From: Xenophilus azovorans DSM 13620
GTDB taxonomy: Bacteria; Pseudomonadota; Gammaproteobacteria; Burkholderiales; Burkholderiaceae_C
DNA: 64,000 nt
Direction of reading: 5' to 3'
Assembly: GCF_000745855.1 (NCBI RefSeq)
Contig: NZ_JQKD01000021.1
Coordinates: forward strand, 44,076-108,075
Shown here: positions 1 through 9,017 of the stretch, piece by piece
How positions within the stretch are numbered: the stretch's first letter is position 1
Layout: every line of letters begins with the position of its first letter
Notes under the pieces: model-generated
Told to the model about the DNA's origin: nothing
Databases searched by the model: none
What the model saw: the letters and a program-made list of their open reading frames with translations, nothing else
Translations under genes and position numbers: made by a program

Positions 1-909
1 GCTGGGGTAGTACGGGCTGGGGAAGATCAGCTCACGGTCGCCCGTCAGAGGCTTCATCGCGTCGAGCACTTCCAGGGCCTGGCGGGACAGGGGGATGACA
101 TGATCCCGGTCCATCTTCATCCGTGCGGCCGGGATGCGCCATATCTTCGCGTCGATCTCGGCCCAGCGCGCACCCCTTGCCTCGCCGCTTCTGGTCGCGG
201 TCAGGATCAAGAACCACATCGCGTTCTTCGTGTGCGGGTCACCGCCGTAGCTGCCCAGCTTGCGCAGGAAGTCGGGCAACTCCTCCAGGGCGATGGCGGC
301 GCGGTGCTTGACCTTGTACGGCTTCAGGATCTCCGACTGCACCAGATCCAGCATGGGGTTGTGCTTGATCTTGTCGTGCGTGACGGCGAAGCGGAATACA
401 GCCTTGATCCGCTGGAGCACCCGGCCGGCCATGTCGCGGGCGCCGGTGCTTTCCACACCCTTGACCACCGCCATCACGTCACGGGCGGCAAGGTTTGCAA
501 TGGGGCGTGAGCCCAGGGTGGGGTAGGCGTGCGTCTCCAGGGATGCCTTGATGGCGGCGGCGGTGTCCTCGCTCCAGCGGCTGCGCTGGTGGTCCATCCA
601 CTCGATGGAAACCGACTTGAAGGTGTTCTCGGCGTTGAAGGCGATCAGGGCCTTGGCCTGCTTTTTCAGTTCACCAGGGTCCACGCCCTCGGCGAGCGCG
701 CGGCGGGCGTCGGTGCGCTTGTCCCTGGCCTGCGCCAGCGTCACCTCGGGATAGGTGCCCAGCGCCAGCAGCTTCTCCTTACCGCCGTAGCGATATTTCA
801 GCCGCCAGTACTTCGCGCCCGTCGCAGCGACAAGCAGGTACAGCCCTTTGCCGTCGGCGTGCTTGCCGACTGCCTTGAGATTCTTGACCTTTACGTCCGA
901 TAGCTTCAC
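1..909 (-). CDS. Tyrosine-type site-specific integrase, C-terminus cut by window edge
   Basis: Catalyses integration and excision of a genomic island or prophage by strand exchange. The visible 303 codons run from a GTG at 909 and are open to base 1. The N-terminus (KLSDVKVKNLK, then GLYLLV and a YWRLKYRYGGKEK stretch) is the arm-binding DUF4102 domain of P4-type integrases. A core-binding domain follows at about residues 100-190. The catalytic domain begins with TATRSGEARGARW, holding the first active-site Arg. The HxxR and Tyr motifs would lie beyond base 1. An AAGG 9-12 bases upstream supports the GTG start. Codon use is more mixed and less GC3-rich than in the neighbours, as expected for acquired DNA. 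I see no tRNA or repeat that would mark the attachment site. Confidence 0.9.
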   Translation of the reverse strand, partial: MKLSDVKVKNLKAVGKHADGKGLYLLVAATGAKYWRLKYRYGGKEKLLALGTYPEVTLAQARDKRTDARRALAEGVDPGELKKQAKALIAFNAENTFKSVSIEWMDHQRSRWSEDTAAAIKASLETHAYPTLGSRPIANLAARDVMAVVKGVESTGARDMAGRVLQRIKAVFRFAVTHDKIKHNPMLDLVQSEILKPYKVKHRAAIALEELPDFLRKLGSYGGDPHTKNAMWFLILTATRSGEARGARWAEIDAKIWRIPAARMKMDRDHVIPLSRQALEVLDAMKPLTGDRELIFPSPYYPS

Positions 910-1102
910 GGGTCGTCACCTTGGGGGTATGAACGGGGGTAAATTCTCCCGCCATTTCGGTGACGCCTAGGATTGATGCCGCTTCCCGGCTAGTCTTTGG
1001 TTACTGCCGGGGCACCACCTCCGCCGCCGCTGCCCGCACGTCGTACGTTCCGTAAAGGAGGGTACGCCTTCCGGCGCATGTCGCGCCGGCGACCTCGCTC
1101 CC

Positions 1103-1108
1103 TAGAAT
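1103..1108 (+). promoter_or_regulatory. Candidate -10 box for the small membrane peptide gene
   Basis: TAGAAT lies 27 bases before the ATG at 1136, a common position for sigma-70 -10 elements in this group. No convincing -35 hexamer is visible, so this is tentative. Confidence 0.3.
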
Positions 1109-1135
1109 CGCCGCTCTTCAACGTGGAGCCGGGTC

Positions 1136-1291
1136 ATGAGCTGGGAACTGACGATCGAACTGTTCTGCGCCGTGGGCATCGTGTGGATGAGTTTCGCGAT
1201 GCCGTTCTATCGCGGCTGGCGGCCGCTGAACGAGCGCATGGAGGATTGCATCAGGCAGACCGTGCGCGCGCTGGAGCGGCCGCTCTGCTGA
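1136..1291 (+). CDS. 51-residue single-span membrane peptide, unknown function
   Basis: ATG at 1136 to TGA at 1289 encodes 51 residues beginning MSWELTIELFCAVGIVWMSF. Residues 8-25 form one hydrophobic segment, followed by a charged amphipathic tail (RGWRPLNERMEDCIRQTVR). A GGAG sits 7 bases before the ATG, and third codon positions are GC-rich like real genes here. It lies alone between the integrase and the convergent tamB terminator. I do not recognise a family. Small inner-membrane peptides of this shape often regulate larger membrane complexes, but nothing here shows a partner. It could be host DNA flanking the integrated element. Confidence 0.6.
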   Translation: MSWELTIELFCAVGIVWMSFAMPFYRGWRPLNERMEDCIRQTVRALERPLC

Positions 1292-1304
1292 GCCTTCGGC
1301 CTTG

Positions 1305-1335
1305 AAAAAAAGACGGCCCGCCGAAGAGGCGGGCC
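1305..1335 (-). terminator. Rho-independent terminator of the tamAB operon
   Basis: On the minus strand a perfect 7-bp GC stem (GGCCCGC 1315-1321 with GCGGGCC 1329-1335) is followed, after GTC, by seven T (A-run at 1305-1311 on the plus strand). It sits 114 bases beyond the tamB stop. Confidence 0.9.
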
Positions 1336-1448
1336 AAGAGACCGTCGGCCAGACGGGACAGACGTGGCGCAAGGCCATGCCGGCGGTCGGCATCCACTGT
1401 CGCGCCATCCGCCTGAACGGCACCTGACCGCTGAGGCCGTGCAGTCGG

Positions 1449-4400
1449 TCAGTCGTACTTGACCGTGTAGATCAGGTCCACGCCGCTGTGCAGGCCGGCC
1501 TGGCCGCGCAGCGTCAGGTTGCGCGTGAGGTCGTAGAAGATGAACAGCGTGCCCAGCGTGCCGGCCAGGCTGCGTTCGTAGGTGACGTAGAAGTCGTCCG
1601 ACAGCCGCTTGCCCAGCGTGACCGCAGCGTCGCCGATACCGCCGTTGCTGCCCGGCCCCTTGAAGCCGATCTCGTCCAGGCCGAAGCGGCTGGCCAGCCC
1701 GCCGCCGCCGGCACCCTTGCCCAGGCCGCCCAGCAGGGCCAGCGCCGCCTGCTGCATCAGCAGCGCCTCGCCGCCGCTGGTGGCCGAGGCCCGGCCCAGC
1801 ACCACCCACGACAGCGTCTGCGCATCGGGCAGCGCCGGGTCGGAATAGAGCTTGACGCGCGGCGCCTGCGCGGTGCCGGTGACCTGCACGCCGGCGCGCT
1901 GCGTGATGTTGGGGCGCAGCGCCAGGATGTCGAGCTGCGGGTTGTCCACGGGGCCGTTGAAGCGGGCGATGCCGCTTTCCACGTCCAGCGCCTGCCCGTA
2001 GGCGCGGTACTGGCCCTGCACGGTGCGCACCTCGCCGGTGATGCGCGGCAGCGCGGCGAGCTGCCGACTGGTGACGTTGAGCGTGCCTTCCAGCCGCGTG
2101 GTGATGCCGCGGCCCTGCACGGCGAAGTCGCGGCCGAGGTCGAAGTCGACGGCGATGTCCGGCGGGCGCGACAGCAGCGGCTGGTTGGGCCGCGCCTCGG
2201 CCTCCTGCCGGCGCTCGCGCGCGCGCGCCTCGCGCTCGGCCTGCTCGCGCTGCTCCGCCGCCCGAGCGGCGGAATGGACCACCACGTCGCTGCCCAGGCC
2301 GGGCGCGGTCTCGTCGGGCAGGATGATGACGGCGCGGTCGGTGGTGATCTTGCCGCGCACCGTGAGCTGCCCGGCCGCCAGCCGGGCCTGCACGTCGCCC
2401 GAGACGGTGACCTGGCGGTCCGAGCGCACCAGCGCGCGCAGGCGCTGCACCTCGCCGCGCATGTCCATCGACAGGCCGGACTGCCCGGCCTGCGCCGCGC
2501 CCCAGCCGGCCTCGCCGCGGAAGCTGACGCGGCCGCCGTCGGCCGCCGCCTCGCTGGCCGCGGTGCTCAGGTTGCCGCTGCGCCCCGGGATGCGCACGCT
2601 GCTGCCCGGCCCGCCGTGCAGCACGAACTCCTGCAGCACCAGACGGTTGCCGGCGAGCTGCGCGCGCAGCCGGCCGTCGCGCAGGTCCAGCCCTTCGACC
2701 GCCGCCTTGAGCGACAGCCGGTCGGCCGCGAGCGTGCCGTTCCAGCGCGGGTCGCCGCGCGTGCCGGCCAGGGTGGCGTTGGCCTCCAGCGTGCCGGAGA
2801 CGCGCCAGCCCGGCGGCGCCAGCATCGACCACACGCCGAGCTGCGGCAGGCTGGCCTTCACCCGGCCGCCCAGCGGCGCGTCGGGCGCCCACTGCCAGCC
2901 GCCCGCGCGCTGCGCCAGACGGGTGTCGGCCTGCACGTCGATGCGGCCGGCGCGCTCGCTGTCCCAGGCCAGGCTGGCGCGCACTGCCTCGCCCTGCGCG
3001 TCCAGGCGCAGCTCGGCCTGGCGCAGCCCGGCCGGGGTGGAGGGCGCGTTGTCGGTGGAGTCGGTGGTGATCTCTTTCTTCGTGCCGGTGCCGCGGCTGT
3101 CGATGCGCCGCACCAGCGCCGCTTCGCCCGCCTGCAGGCGCAGGTCGCCGCCGGCGCGGGCCACGCGCACCTGGGCGCGCAGCTGGTCGGCGGCGTCGAT
3201 GTCCCAGTCGCCGTCGAACACCAGGTCGCCGCTGATGCCCATCTCGCGCAGGCTGGTGTCGCCGCCGAAGGCGCGGCTCCAGGCCATCGGCAGGCCCCGC
3301 ATGCGGCCCTTGGTCTGCAGCCGGAAGACGGCGCCGCCCGCGCTGGCGCTCTGGCGCAGGCGCAGCGGCTCCCAGTCCAGCCGCACGGTGCCGGGCACCG
3401 GGCCTTCGAGCGTGGCGCCGCCGGCCGTGGTCTCCAGTTCGAGGCTGCCGCCGCCGGCGCGCAGGGTGCCGCTGAACTCGCGGGCCAGGGCCAGCGTCCA
3501 CGGCGCTTCCTGTCCGCGCGCGGTGTCGTGCATCTGCGCGCGCAGGTGGGCCAGGGACAGCCGCCAGCGCTGCTCGCCCGCCAGGCCGCCGCCGGCGCGG
3601 GTGTCGAGCGTGATCTGCCGCGTGCCCTGGCGCGCCTCGCCGCGCAGCGCCAGCGTGGCGTTCGCCAGGCTGCCGTCCAGCGTGGCCCGCAGGCCGCGCA
3701 ATTCGACCTCCTGCGCCTCGGGCCGGCGCAGGACCAGCCGCGGCGTTTCGAGCGTCGCGTTCAGCGTCGGCTCGGCGCTGCCGCGCAGCGGCGCGGCGGG
3801 CGACGCGATGCGCTGCTGGATCGTGCGCCAGCCGCCCTGCCAGCGCGCCTGGAGCCGCGCGCTGCCCTGTGCGGAGGCGCCGCCGAAGGCCTGTCCCAGC
3901 CCCGGCAGTCCTTCCAGCCACTGCTGCAGCGCCGCGGCGTCGTCCACGCGCGCCGACAGTTCGCCGCCGCCCTGCGTCGGCGCGATGCGGCCCTGGAACT
4001 GCGCCGAGCCGCCGGGCAGCGTGGCGCGCAGGTCGCCGCGGCCGGCCTGGTCGGCCACGTGCAGTTCCAGTTTGCCCTGGAGGCTGGCGCGTTCGGCGTC
4101 GATGCGAAGCTGCGCCAGGTCCAGCACCTGGTCTGCCCATCGGCCCTGGGCCAGCGCGCGTTCCAGCTTCAGCCCGTTCAGCGCGCGCGTGCCGCCGCCG
4201 CCCTGGGCCTGCAGCGCCACGTCGAAGTCGATGCCCTCGCCGCGCTGCTGCGCCTTGGCACGGCCGCTGATGGGCGCACCCGCCAGCCCGGTGTGCAGCT
4301 CGCCCGGCCGCACGTTCTGCAGGGTGGCGTCGATGCGCCACGGATCGGGCGCCGGGCTCCAGGCTCCGTGGGCCTCGATGCGGCCGTGGCCGGCATGCAC

Positions 4401-5510
4401 GGTGGCCTGCTCGACCTGCACGCTGCGGCCGTCGTAGCCGATGCCGGCCTGCAGTGCCTGCACCGGCAGGCGGCCTTCGTCCCAGGGCCCGGGCTCGGCG
4501 TTGACGATGTCGGCGCGCAGCTTCCACGCCTGCGCGCCGGTGGCTGGATCGGGTTCGACCGCCGCCTCGCCGGTGAGCAGCGTGCGAGGCCCCTGCGGCC
4601 ACAGCAGCGCGACGTCGAGGCGGCGCATCTTCGCCAGCGCATCGATCACGGGCTGCGGCGCCCAGGGCGCGATGCGGGCCTCGACCTGCACGTCCATCGG
4701 CTGGGTGCCGTCGGCCTGCTCCGTCGGCGCCGCCTGCGCCTGCACCGCCAGGCGCGCGTCAGCGCCGGCGAGGGTGCCGTCGGCGGTGGCGTGCACGGCC
4801 AGTTCCATGCTGCGGCCTTCCTCCAGCGGCGCGGGCAGGCGGCCGTCCAGGGCCAGCTTCAGCGCCATCGGCGCGGCGCCCTGCAACTGCGCCTCGGCGC
4901 TGTAGTGGCCCTGCACGGGGGTCGCCAGGTCCACGCCGTCGATCTTCAGCCGGTGGTCCTGCCCGTCGAAGACGTAGCGGCCGGCCAGGCCGGTGGCCTG
5001 CACGGGGGGCGGGCCCTTCCACTGCAGGTCGTCGACGCGGAAGGGCAGCTCGATCTGCACCGGCAGCGCCAGGCCCGTCAGCGGCTCGGGCGGCGGGCTG
5101 GGTTCTTCCTTCGGCCCGCGCGGCTCGATGACGATGCGCGCCGCGTGCACCTCGCCCAGTTGCACGCGCCGCTGCAGCAGCGGCCCCAGGCTCCAGCCGA
5201 TGCGTGCGCCCTCGACCTCCACCGCCATCGTCGGGCTCTGCCAGCGCAGGTGGCCGATGGCGCCGCCGCGGCGCAGCGAGCCGCTGACCTCGCGCGCCTC
5301 CAGCGTCTGGCCGGCCGGCAGGTAGCGTGCGGCGCGATGGAGCACGGCGGCCAGCGAGCTGTCGGTGCCGATCCACCACCAGCCGAGGGCGAGCACGGCC
5401 GCCAGCAGCACCAGCAGCGCGGCCATGCTCCAGGCCGCGGCACGCAGCACGCGCCGCGGCCACGGGCGGCGCGGCGGCGTTCGGGCGGTGTCTGGGGCGT
5501 TCCCTTCCAT
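1449..5510 (-). CDS. tamB: TamB, translocation and assembly module inner-membrane component
   Basis: 1353 residues, typical for TamB. With TamA it forms the periplasm-spanning TAM complex involved in outer-membrane protein assembly and phospholipid transport to the outer membrane. After a basic N-terminus (PPRRPWPRRVLR) a single transmembrane helix covers about residues 22-45 (AAWSMAALLVLLAAVLALGW). A long AsmA-like beta-taco repeat region follows. The C-terminal DUF490/TamB domain covers roughly the last 350 residues and ends in aromatic-rich beta strands (DDFYVTYERS, LFIFYDLTRNLTLRG, IYTVKYD). The ATG at 5510 is chosen because it precedes the membrane anchor closely; the reading frame stays open upstream through the intergenic hairpin repeat. 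It lies 227 bases after tamA on the same strand. Confidence 0.93.
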   Translation of the reverse strand: MEGNAPDTARTPPRRPWPRRVLRAAAWSMAALLVLLAAVLALGWWWIGTDSSLAAVLHRAARYLPAGQTLEAREVSGSLRRGGAIGHLRWQSPTMAVEVEGARIGWSLGPLLQRRVQLGEVHAARIVIEPRGPKEEPSPPPEPLTGLALPVQIELPFRVDDLQWKGPPPVQATGLAGRYVFDGQDHRLKIDGVDLATPVQGHYSAEAQLQGAAPMALKLALDGRLPAPLEEGRSMELAVHATADGTLAGADARLAVQAQAAPTEQADGTQPMDVQVEARIAPWAPQPVIDALAKMRRLDVALLWPQGPRTLLTGEAAVEPDPATGAQAWKLRADIVNAEPGPWDEGRLPVQALQAGIGYDGRSVQVEQATVHAGHGRIEAHGAWSPAPDPWRIDATLQNVRPGELHTGLAGAPISGRAKAQQRGEGIDFDVALQAQGGGGTRALNGLKLERALAQGRWADQVLDLAQLRIDAERASLQGKLELHVADQAGRGDLRATLPGGSAQFQGRIAPTQGGGELSARVDDAAALQQWLEGLPGLGQAFGGASAQGSARLQARWQGGWRTIQQRIASPAAPLRGSAEPTLNATLETPRLVLRRPEAQEVELRGLRATLDGSLANATLALRGEARQGTRQITLDTRAGGGLAGEQRWRLSLAHLRAQMHDTARGQEAPWTLALAREFSGTLRAGGGSLELETTAGGATLEGPVPGTVRLDWEPLRLRQSASAGGAVFRLQTKGRMRGLPMAWSRAFGGDTSLREMGISGDLVFDGDWDIDAADQLRAQVRVARAGGDLRLQAGEAALVRRIDSRGTGTKKEITTDSTDNAPSTPAGLRQAELRLDAQGEAVRASLAWDSERAGRIDVQADTRLAQRAGGWQWAPDAPLGGRVKASLPQLGVWSMLAPPGWRVSGTLEANATLAGTRGDPRWNGTLAADRLSLKAAVEGLDLRDGRLRAQLAGNRLVLQEFVLHGGPGSSVRIPGRSGNLSTAASEAAADGGRVSFRGEAGWGAAQAGQSGLSMDMRGEVQRLRALVRSDRQVTVSGDVQARLAAGQLTVRGKITTDRAVIILPDETAPGLGSDVVVHSAARAAEQREQAEREARARERRQEAEARPNQPLLSRPPDIAVDFDLGRDFAVQGRGITTRLEGTLNVTSRQLAALPRITGEVRTVQGQYRAYGQALDVESGIARFNGPVDNPQLDILALRPNITQRAGVQVTGTAQAPRVKLYSDPALPDAQTLSWVVLGRASATSGGEALLMQQAALALLGGLGKGAGGGGLASRFGLDEIGFKGPGSNGGIGDAAVTLGKRLSDDFYVTYERSLAGTLGTLFIFYDLTRNLTLRGQAGLHSGVDLIYTVKYD

Positions 5511-5539
5511 CAGCAGTCTGCGCTCGTGTCCATTCCAAA

Positions 5540-5605
5540 GGCCGCGGAGCAGGCCATGCCAGTGCACCCGTGGAACCGGCTTTGCCGGGCCACCGGGTGC
5601 GCCCC
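5540..5605. repeat. Intergenic hairpin repeat, family 1, copy A (between tamA and tamB)
   Basis: A 66-base element that matches 20355-20420 with 6 differences. It folds into a long imperfect hairpin whose tip is CCGG-CTTTG-CCGG. Four of the six differences between copies fall as two compensating pairs in the stem, so the structure rather than the sequence appears to be kept. Confidence 0.8.
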
Positions 5606-5737
5606 CTCGAGGGGCTGAAGGCCGCGGCTCCAAGCCTGCCTGCGCAGGCTTGGACGGCCTGAAGGGCAGCCGCATCCGGCGGTTGCTCGGATGAGACCTG
5701 CGAAGTCCGGGAGAAACGGGGGTGGGCTCATCTACCT

Positions 5738-7747
5738 CTAGAAGTTGTAGCCCAGCCGCAGGTGCAGCCGGAACTTGCGCACGTCCACGCCGTAGGCCAG
5801 GTCGGCCTGCACCGGCCCCACCGGGCTGCGCCAGCGCACGCCCGCGCCGACGCCGACCTTCCACTTGTTCAGCTCGCTGGCCTTGTCGGCCACCGTGCCG
5901 GCATCGATGAAGACCGTGCTCTCCCAGTCGGTGAGTTTGCCGTCGCGCACGATCGGCTTCTGCCACTCCACGCTGGCCACGCCCATGAAGCGCCCGGCCA
6001 CCGTGGCGCCGTTCGCATCGAGGGTGCCGATCTCGCGGTAGGCATAGCCGCGCACGGTGGTGTCGCCGCCGGTCAGGAAGCGCAGCGTGGCGGGAATCAG
6101 CGCTTTCTCCCTGGCGGTGATGGCGCCCAGCTCGGCGCGCAGCGCCAGGCGCGAGCGGCGCGCATTGGCCGGCTCGTCGCCCGGCTGCTCGCGCCCCAGC
6201 GGCACGATGCCCAGCCAGCGGCCGTAGGCGCGGGTGAAGGGCAGGCGCTCGCCGGTGAGCGTGTAGCCGGCGCCCAGCTCCAGCGCCAGGCCCCAGCCGC
6301 GGCGCGGGTTGGCGGCGTCGTCGAAGTAGCGCGCCGTCCAGGTCCAGTTGGCGCTCAGCGCCGAGGCGGAGGGGTAGGGGGCCTCGCTGCCCACGTACTC
6401 GGCGTAGTCGTACTGGAGGAACCAGGCGCGGGCGATGTGGCCGTCGTCCTTGCTCAGGCCGTAGCGCAGCCGGCCGCTGTTGACGTCGTAGGTACCGGCC
6501 TTCTCCTGCTTGAGTTCGCCCAGGGTGCCCCAGCGCCAGCCGTTGTCGCCGGGCACCGAGGTCCACTCGGTGTTGAGCACGCGGGTGTCGCGGTCGACCG
6601 AGAGCTTGGAGACCGCGCGCCAGCCCAGGAGCGGCATGCGGTTGTGGACATGATCGACCGACAGGCGCGGACCGCTGTCGGTGGTGAAGCCCACGCCCAG
6701 CACGACCTTCTGCAGCGGCGCCTCGCGCACCTGCGCGACGACGGGGGCGAAGGGCGGCGGCTGCTCGGTGTCGAGCGTGAGGAAGACCGAGTCGTAGTAG
6801 CCGCTGCCGGCCAGGCGCTGCTGCGCATCCAGCAGCTTCTGCTGGTCGTAGTCTTCGCCGATGGGCACGCGTGCGATGCGGCGCGCGGCGTCCACGTCGT
6901 AGCGCTCGGCGCCGCGCACCTGCAGCGGGCCGAAGCGGTACGCCGGGCCGGACTGGTACGTGACCGCCAAGCGCGCCGTGGCGGCGTCGGCGTCGATGTC
7001 GGCGCGGCTGGTCTGCACGCTGCCGGTGGGGAAGCGCTGCGCCGTCAGCGCGCGCAGGCCCTGGGTCTTGGCGCCGTCCCAGACCTGCTGGCCGAAGGGC
7101 TTGCCGGGGCCCAGCGTCCAGCCGCTGCGGATGGCCTCGCGCTGCTGCTGCACGGCGGCGTCGGCGCCCGGCTCGGCGATCGCTCCGGCGAAGTCGATGT
7201 CCACGTCGCGCACCGTGGTGCGGGGCCCCGGCTCCACGGTGATGCGCACCGCGTGCGGCGCCTTGGCCTCGGGCGTGTCGACCAGCTCCAGCGTGAGGTG
7301 CGGCGTGAAGTAGCCGAGGGTGCCCAGCAGTTCGCGCGCATTGGCCTCGGCCGCCACCATCAGGCGCGAGATCTCCGCCACGCCCAGGTCGTCGAGCTGG
7401 CGGTAGCGCTGGATCTCCAGGTGCTTGTCGAGCAGCTCGCGCGCCTCGTCGGGCCCGCGCACCTCGACGCTGAAGCCGTGCCGTTCGTCCGCGCTGTCAC
7501 TGCTGCCGCTGCCGCCCTGGACCGCGCTGGGCGCGTCGTCGGCCGGCTTGTCGCGCTTCCAGGGCACCAGGCTGCAGCCCTGCAGCAGCAGGCACATCAG
7601 TGCCAGAACAAGTATGGCCCCTCGGTCAATCGCTGCGCGCTTGCCCGATCCCCCGAGGGGATGCCTTTTGTCTTGGGGCGGCCCGGCGACAAAAAACGAC
7701 GCCGGCCCGCGCGCCGGCGTCGACGAGGAGGGCTCCACCCTGAACAT
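5738..7747 (-). CDS. tamA: TamA, Omp85-family outer-membrane component of the TAM complex
   Basis: Outer-membrane barrel partner of TamB. POTRA-type domains occupy about residues 90-300 of the frame drawn. The Omp85 beta-barrel follows, with the lid-loop motif VRGY (in GGDTTVRGYAYREIG) and a terminal strand ending RLGYNF with the usual C-terminal Phe. A lipoprotein-like signal (AILVLALMCLLLQGC) suggests an N-terminal acylated Cys. The start is uncertain. The longest ATG frame (7747) reads through an apparent terminator (7691-7722) and puts 44 residues in front of the signal. The only other in-frame ATG (7597) leaves just seven residues before the Cys. The true N-terminus is probably between 7630 and 7597. 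It is followed by tamB. Confidence 0.9.
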   Translation of the reverse strand: MFRVEPSSSTPARGPASFFVAGPPQDKRHPLGGSGKRAAIDRGAILVLALMCLLLQGCSLVPWKRDKPADDAPSAVQGGSGSSDSADERHGFSVEVRGPDEARELLDKHLEIQRYRQLDDLGVAEISRLMVAAEANARELLGTLGYFTPHLTLELVDTPEAKAPHAVRITVEPGPRTTVRDVDIDFAGAIAEPGADAAVQQQREAIRSGWTLGPGKPFGQQVWDGAKTQGLRALTAQRFPTGSVQTSRADIDADAATARLAVTYQSGPAYRFGPLQVRGAERYDVDAARRIARVPIGEDYDQQKLLDAQQRLAGSGYYDSVFLTLDTEQPPPFAPVVAQVREAPLQKVVLGVGFTTDSGPRLSVDHVHNRMPLLGWRAVSKLSVDRDTRVLNTEWTSVPGDNGWRWGTLGELKQEKAGTYDVNSGRLRYGLSKDDGHIARAWFLQYDYAEYVGSEAPYPSASALSANWTWTARYFDDAANPRRGWGLALELGAGYTLTGERLPFTRAYGRWLGIVPLGREQPGDEPANARRSRLALRAELGAITAREKALIPATLRFLTGGDTTVRGYAYREIGTLDANGATVAGRFMGVASVEWQKPIVRDGKLTDWESTVFIDAGTVADKASELNKWKVGVGAGVRWRSPVGPVQADLAYGVDVRKFRLHLRLGYNF
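7691..7722 (-). terminator. Rho-independent terminator after the MoxR-vWA operon
   Basis: Minus-strand stem of 10 perfect base pairs (CGACGCCGGC 7697-7706 with GCCGGCGTCG 7713-7722) followed by six T (A-run 7691-7696). It lies just beyond the vWA gene stop and inside the longest possible tamA frame, which argues against the far-upstream tamA start. Confidence 0.8.
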
Positions 7748-7806
7748 GCGGGCATTCTGACATCGGCCGCGCGCGGGCCGTGTCGGAGGCCGCCGACCGC
7801 GAGGGC

Positions 7807-8994
7807 CTATTTGGACAGCAGGCGCATCGCGTCCTCCAGCCCCTTGAGCGTGAGCGGGAACATGCGCTGGCTCATGAGCTGCTGGATCACGGAGATGCTC
7901 TGGCGGTACTGCCACACGCCCTGCGGTTCGGGGTTGATCCAGGCGAACTTGGGGAAGGCGTGCGTCAGGCGCTGCAGCCACTCGGCGCCCGGCTCCTCGT
8001 TGTTGTATTCCACGCTGCCGCCGGGCTGCAGGATCTCGTAGGGGCTCATGGTCGCGTCGCCCACGAAGACCAGCTTGTAGTCCTTGTTGTACTTGCGGAT
8101 GATGTCCCAGGTGGCGAACTTCTCGGAGAAGCGCCGGCGGTTGTTCTTCCACATGAAGTCGTAGACGCAGTTGTGGAAGTAGTAGAACTCCAAGTGCTTG
8201 AACTCGGTCTTGACGGCCGAGAAGAGTTCCTCCACCCGCTGCACGTGCTCGTCCATGGTGCCGCCCACGTCCATCAGCAGCAGCACCTTCACGTTGTTGT
8301 GCCGCTCCGGGCGCATCTTGATGTCGAGGTAGCCGGCGTTGGCGGCGGTGCGGCTGATGGTCTCGTCCAGGTCCAGCTCGTCCTCGTGGCCCTCGCGCGC
8401 GAAGCGGCGCAGGCGCCTGAGCGCCATCTTGATGTTGCGCGTGCCCAGTTCCTGGCTGTCGTCGTAGTCCTTGTAGGCGCGCTGCTCCCACACCTTCACG
8501 GCGCTGCGGTTCTTGCCCTGGCCGCCGATGCGGATGCCCTGCGGGTTGTAGCCGCCGTGGCCGAAGGGCGAGGTGCCGCCGGTGCCGATCCACTTGCTGC
8601 CGCCCTCGTGGCGCTCCTTCTGCTCCTCGAGGCGCTTCTTCAGCGTCTCCATCAGCTCGTCCCAGCCCATCTTCTCGATGGCGGCCTTTTCCTCGGGCGT
8701 GAGCTCCTTCTCCAGCACCTTGCGCAGCCAGTCCAGCGGCACTTCCTTGGTGAAGTCGGTCAGCATCTCCACGCCCTTGAAGTAGGCGGCGAAGGCGCGG
8801 TCGAACTTGTCGAAGTGCTTCTCGTCCTTCACCAGCGCGGTGCGGCTGAGGTAGTAGAAGTCGTCCATGCCGAAGGCGCCGTCCGAGTTCGGCCCGACCA
8901 CGTCGGCCTGCAGGGCCTCCAGCAGCGTCAGGTATTCCTTCACCGACACCGGCAGCTTGGCGGCGCGCAGGGTGTAGAAGAAGTCGATCAGCAT
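7807..8994 (-). CDS. CoxE-like vWA domain protein, partner of the upstream MoxR ATPase
   Basis: 395 residues. The vWA fold lies in the C-terminal half. Its metal-site (MIDAS) strand reads LLMDVGGTMDEHV, so the usual DxSxS is DVGGT. A second acidic loop reads FVGDATMSPYE. The N-terminal half is charged and helical (EKELTPEEKAAIEKMGWDE), followed by a Gly-rich linker (TGGTSPFGHGGYNPQG). Proteins of this family work with MoxR AAA+ ATPases as chaperones that insert metal cofactors or remodel complexes. It is last in a minus-strand operon of MoxR, small membrane protein, GNAT and vWA. The start at 8994 follows the GNAT stop by 23 bases. The client complex is unknown. Confidence 0.9.
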   Translation of the reverse strand: MLIDFFYTLRAAKLPVSVKEYLTLLEALQADVVGPNSDGAFGMDDFYYLSRTALVKDEKHFDKFDRAFAAYFKGVEMLTDFTKEVPLDWLRKVLEKELTPEEKAAIEKMGWDELMETLKKRLEEQKERHEGGSKWIGTGGTSPFGHGGYNPQGIRIGGQGKNRSAVKVWEQRAYKDYDDSQELGTRNIKMALRRLRRFAREGHEDELDLDETISRTAANAGYLDIKMRPERHNNVKVLLLMDVGGTMDEHVQRVEELFSAVKTEFKHLEFYYFHNCVYDFMWKNNRRRFSEKFATWDIIRKYNKDYKLVFVGDATMSPYEILQPGGSVEYNNEEPGAEWLQRLTHAFPKFAWINPEPQGVWQYRQSISVIQQLMSQRMFPLTLKGLEDAMRLLSK

Positions 8995-9017
8995 GGCGGA
9001 TCTCCTTGGTTGCGCGC

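Noticed and set aside
910..1135. Search for a tRNA gene or attachment repeat beside the integrase
   Set aside because: No cloverleaf-like arms or CCA end, and no direct repeat that can be matched without the other island end.
1488..5618. 1376-codon open frame on the plus strand opposite tamB
   Set aside because: It is a by-product of high GC3 codon use; composition is Arg/Gln/Ala/His-rich without domains, and the opposite strand encodes full-length TamB.
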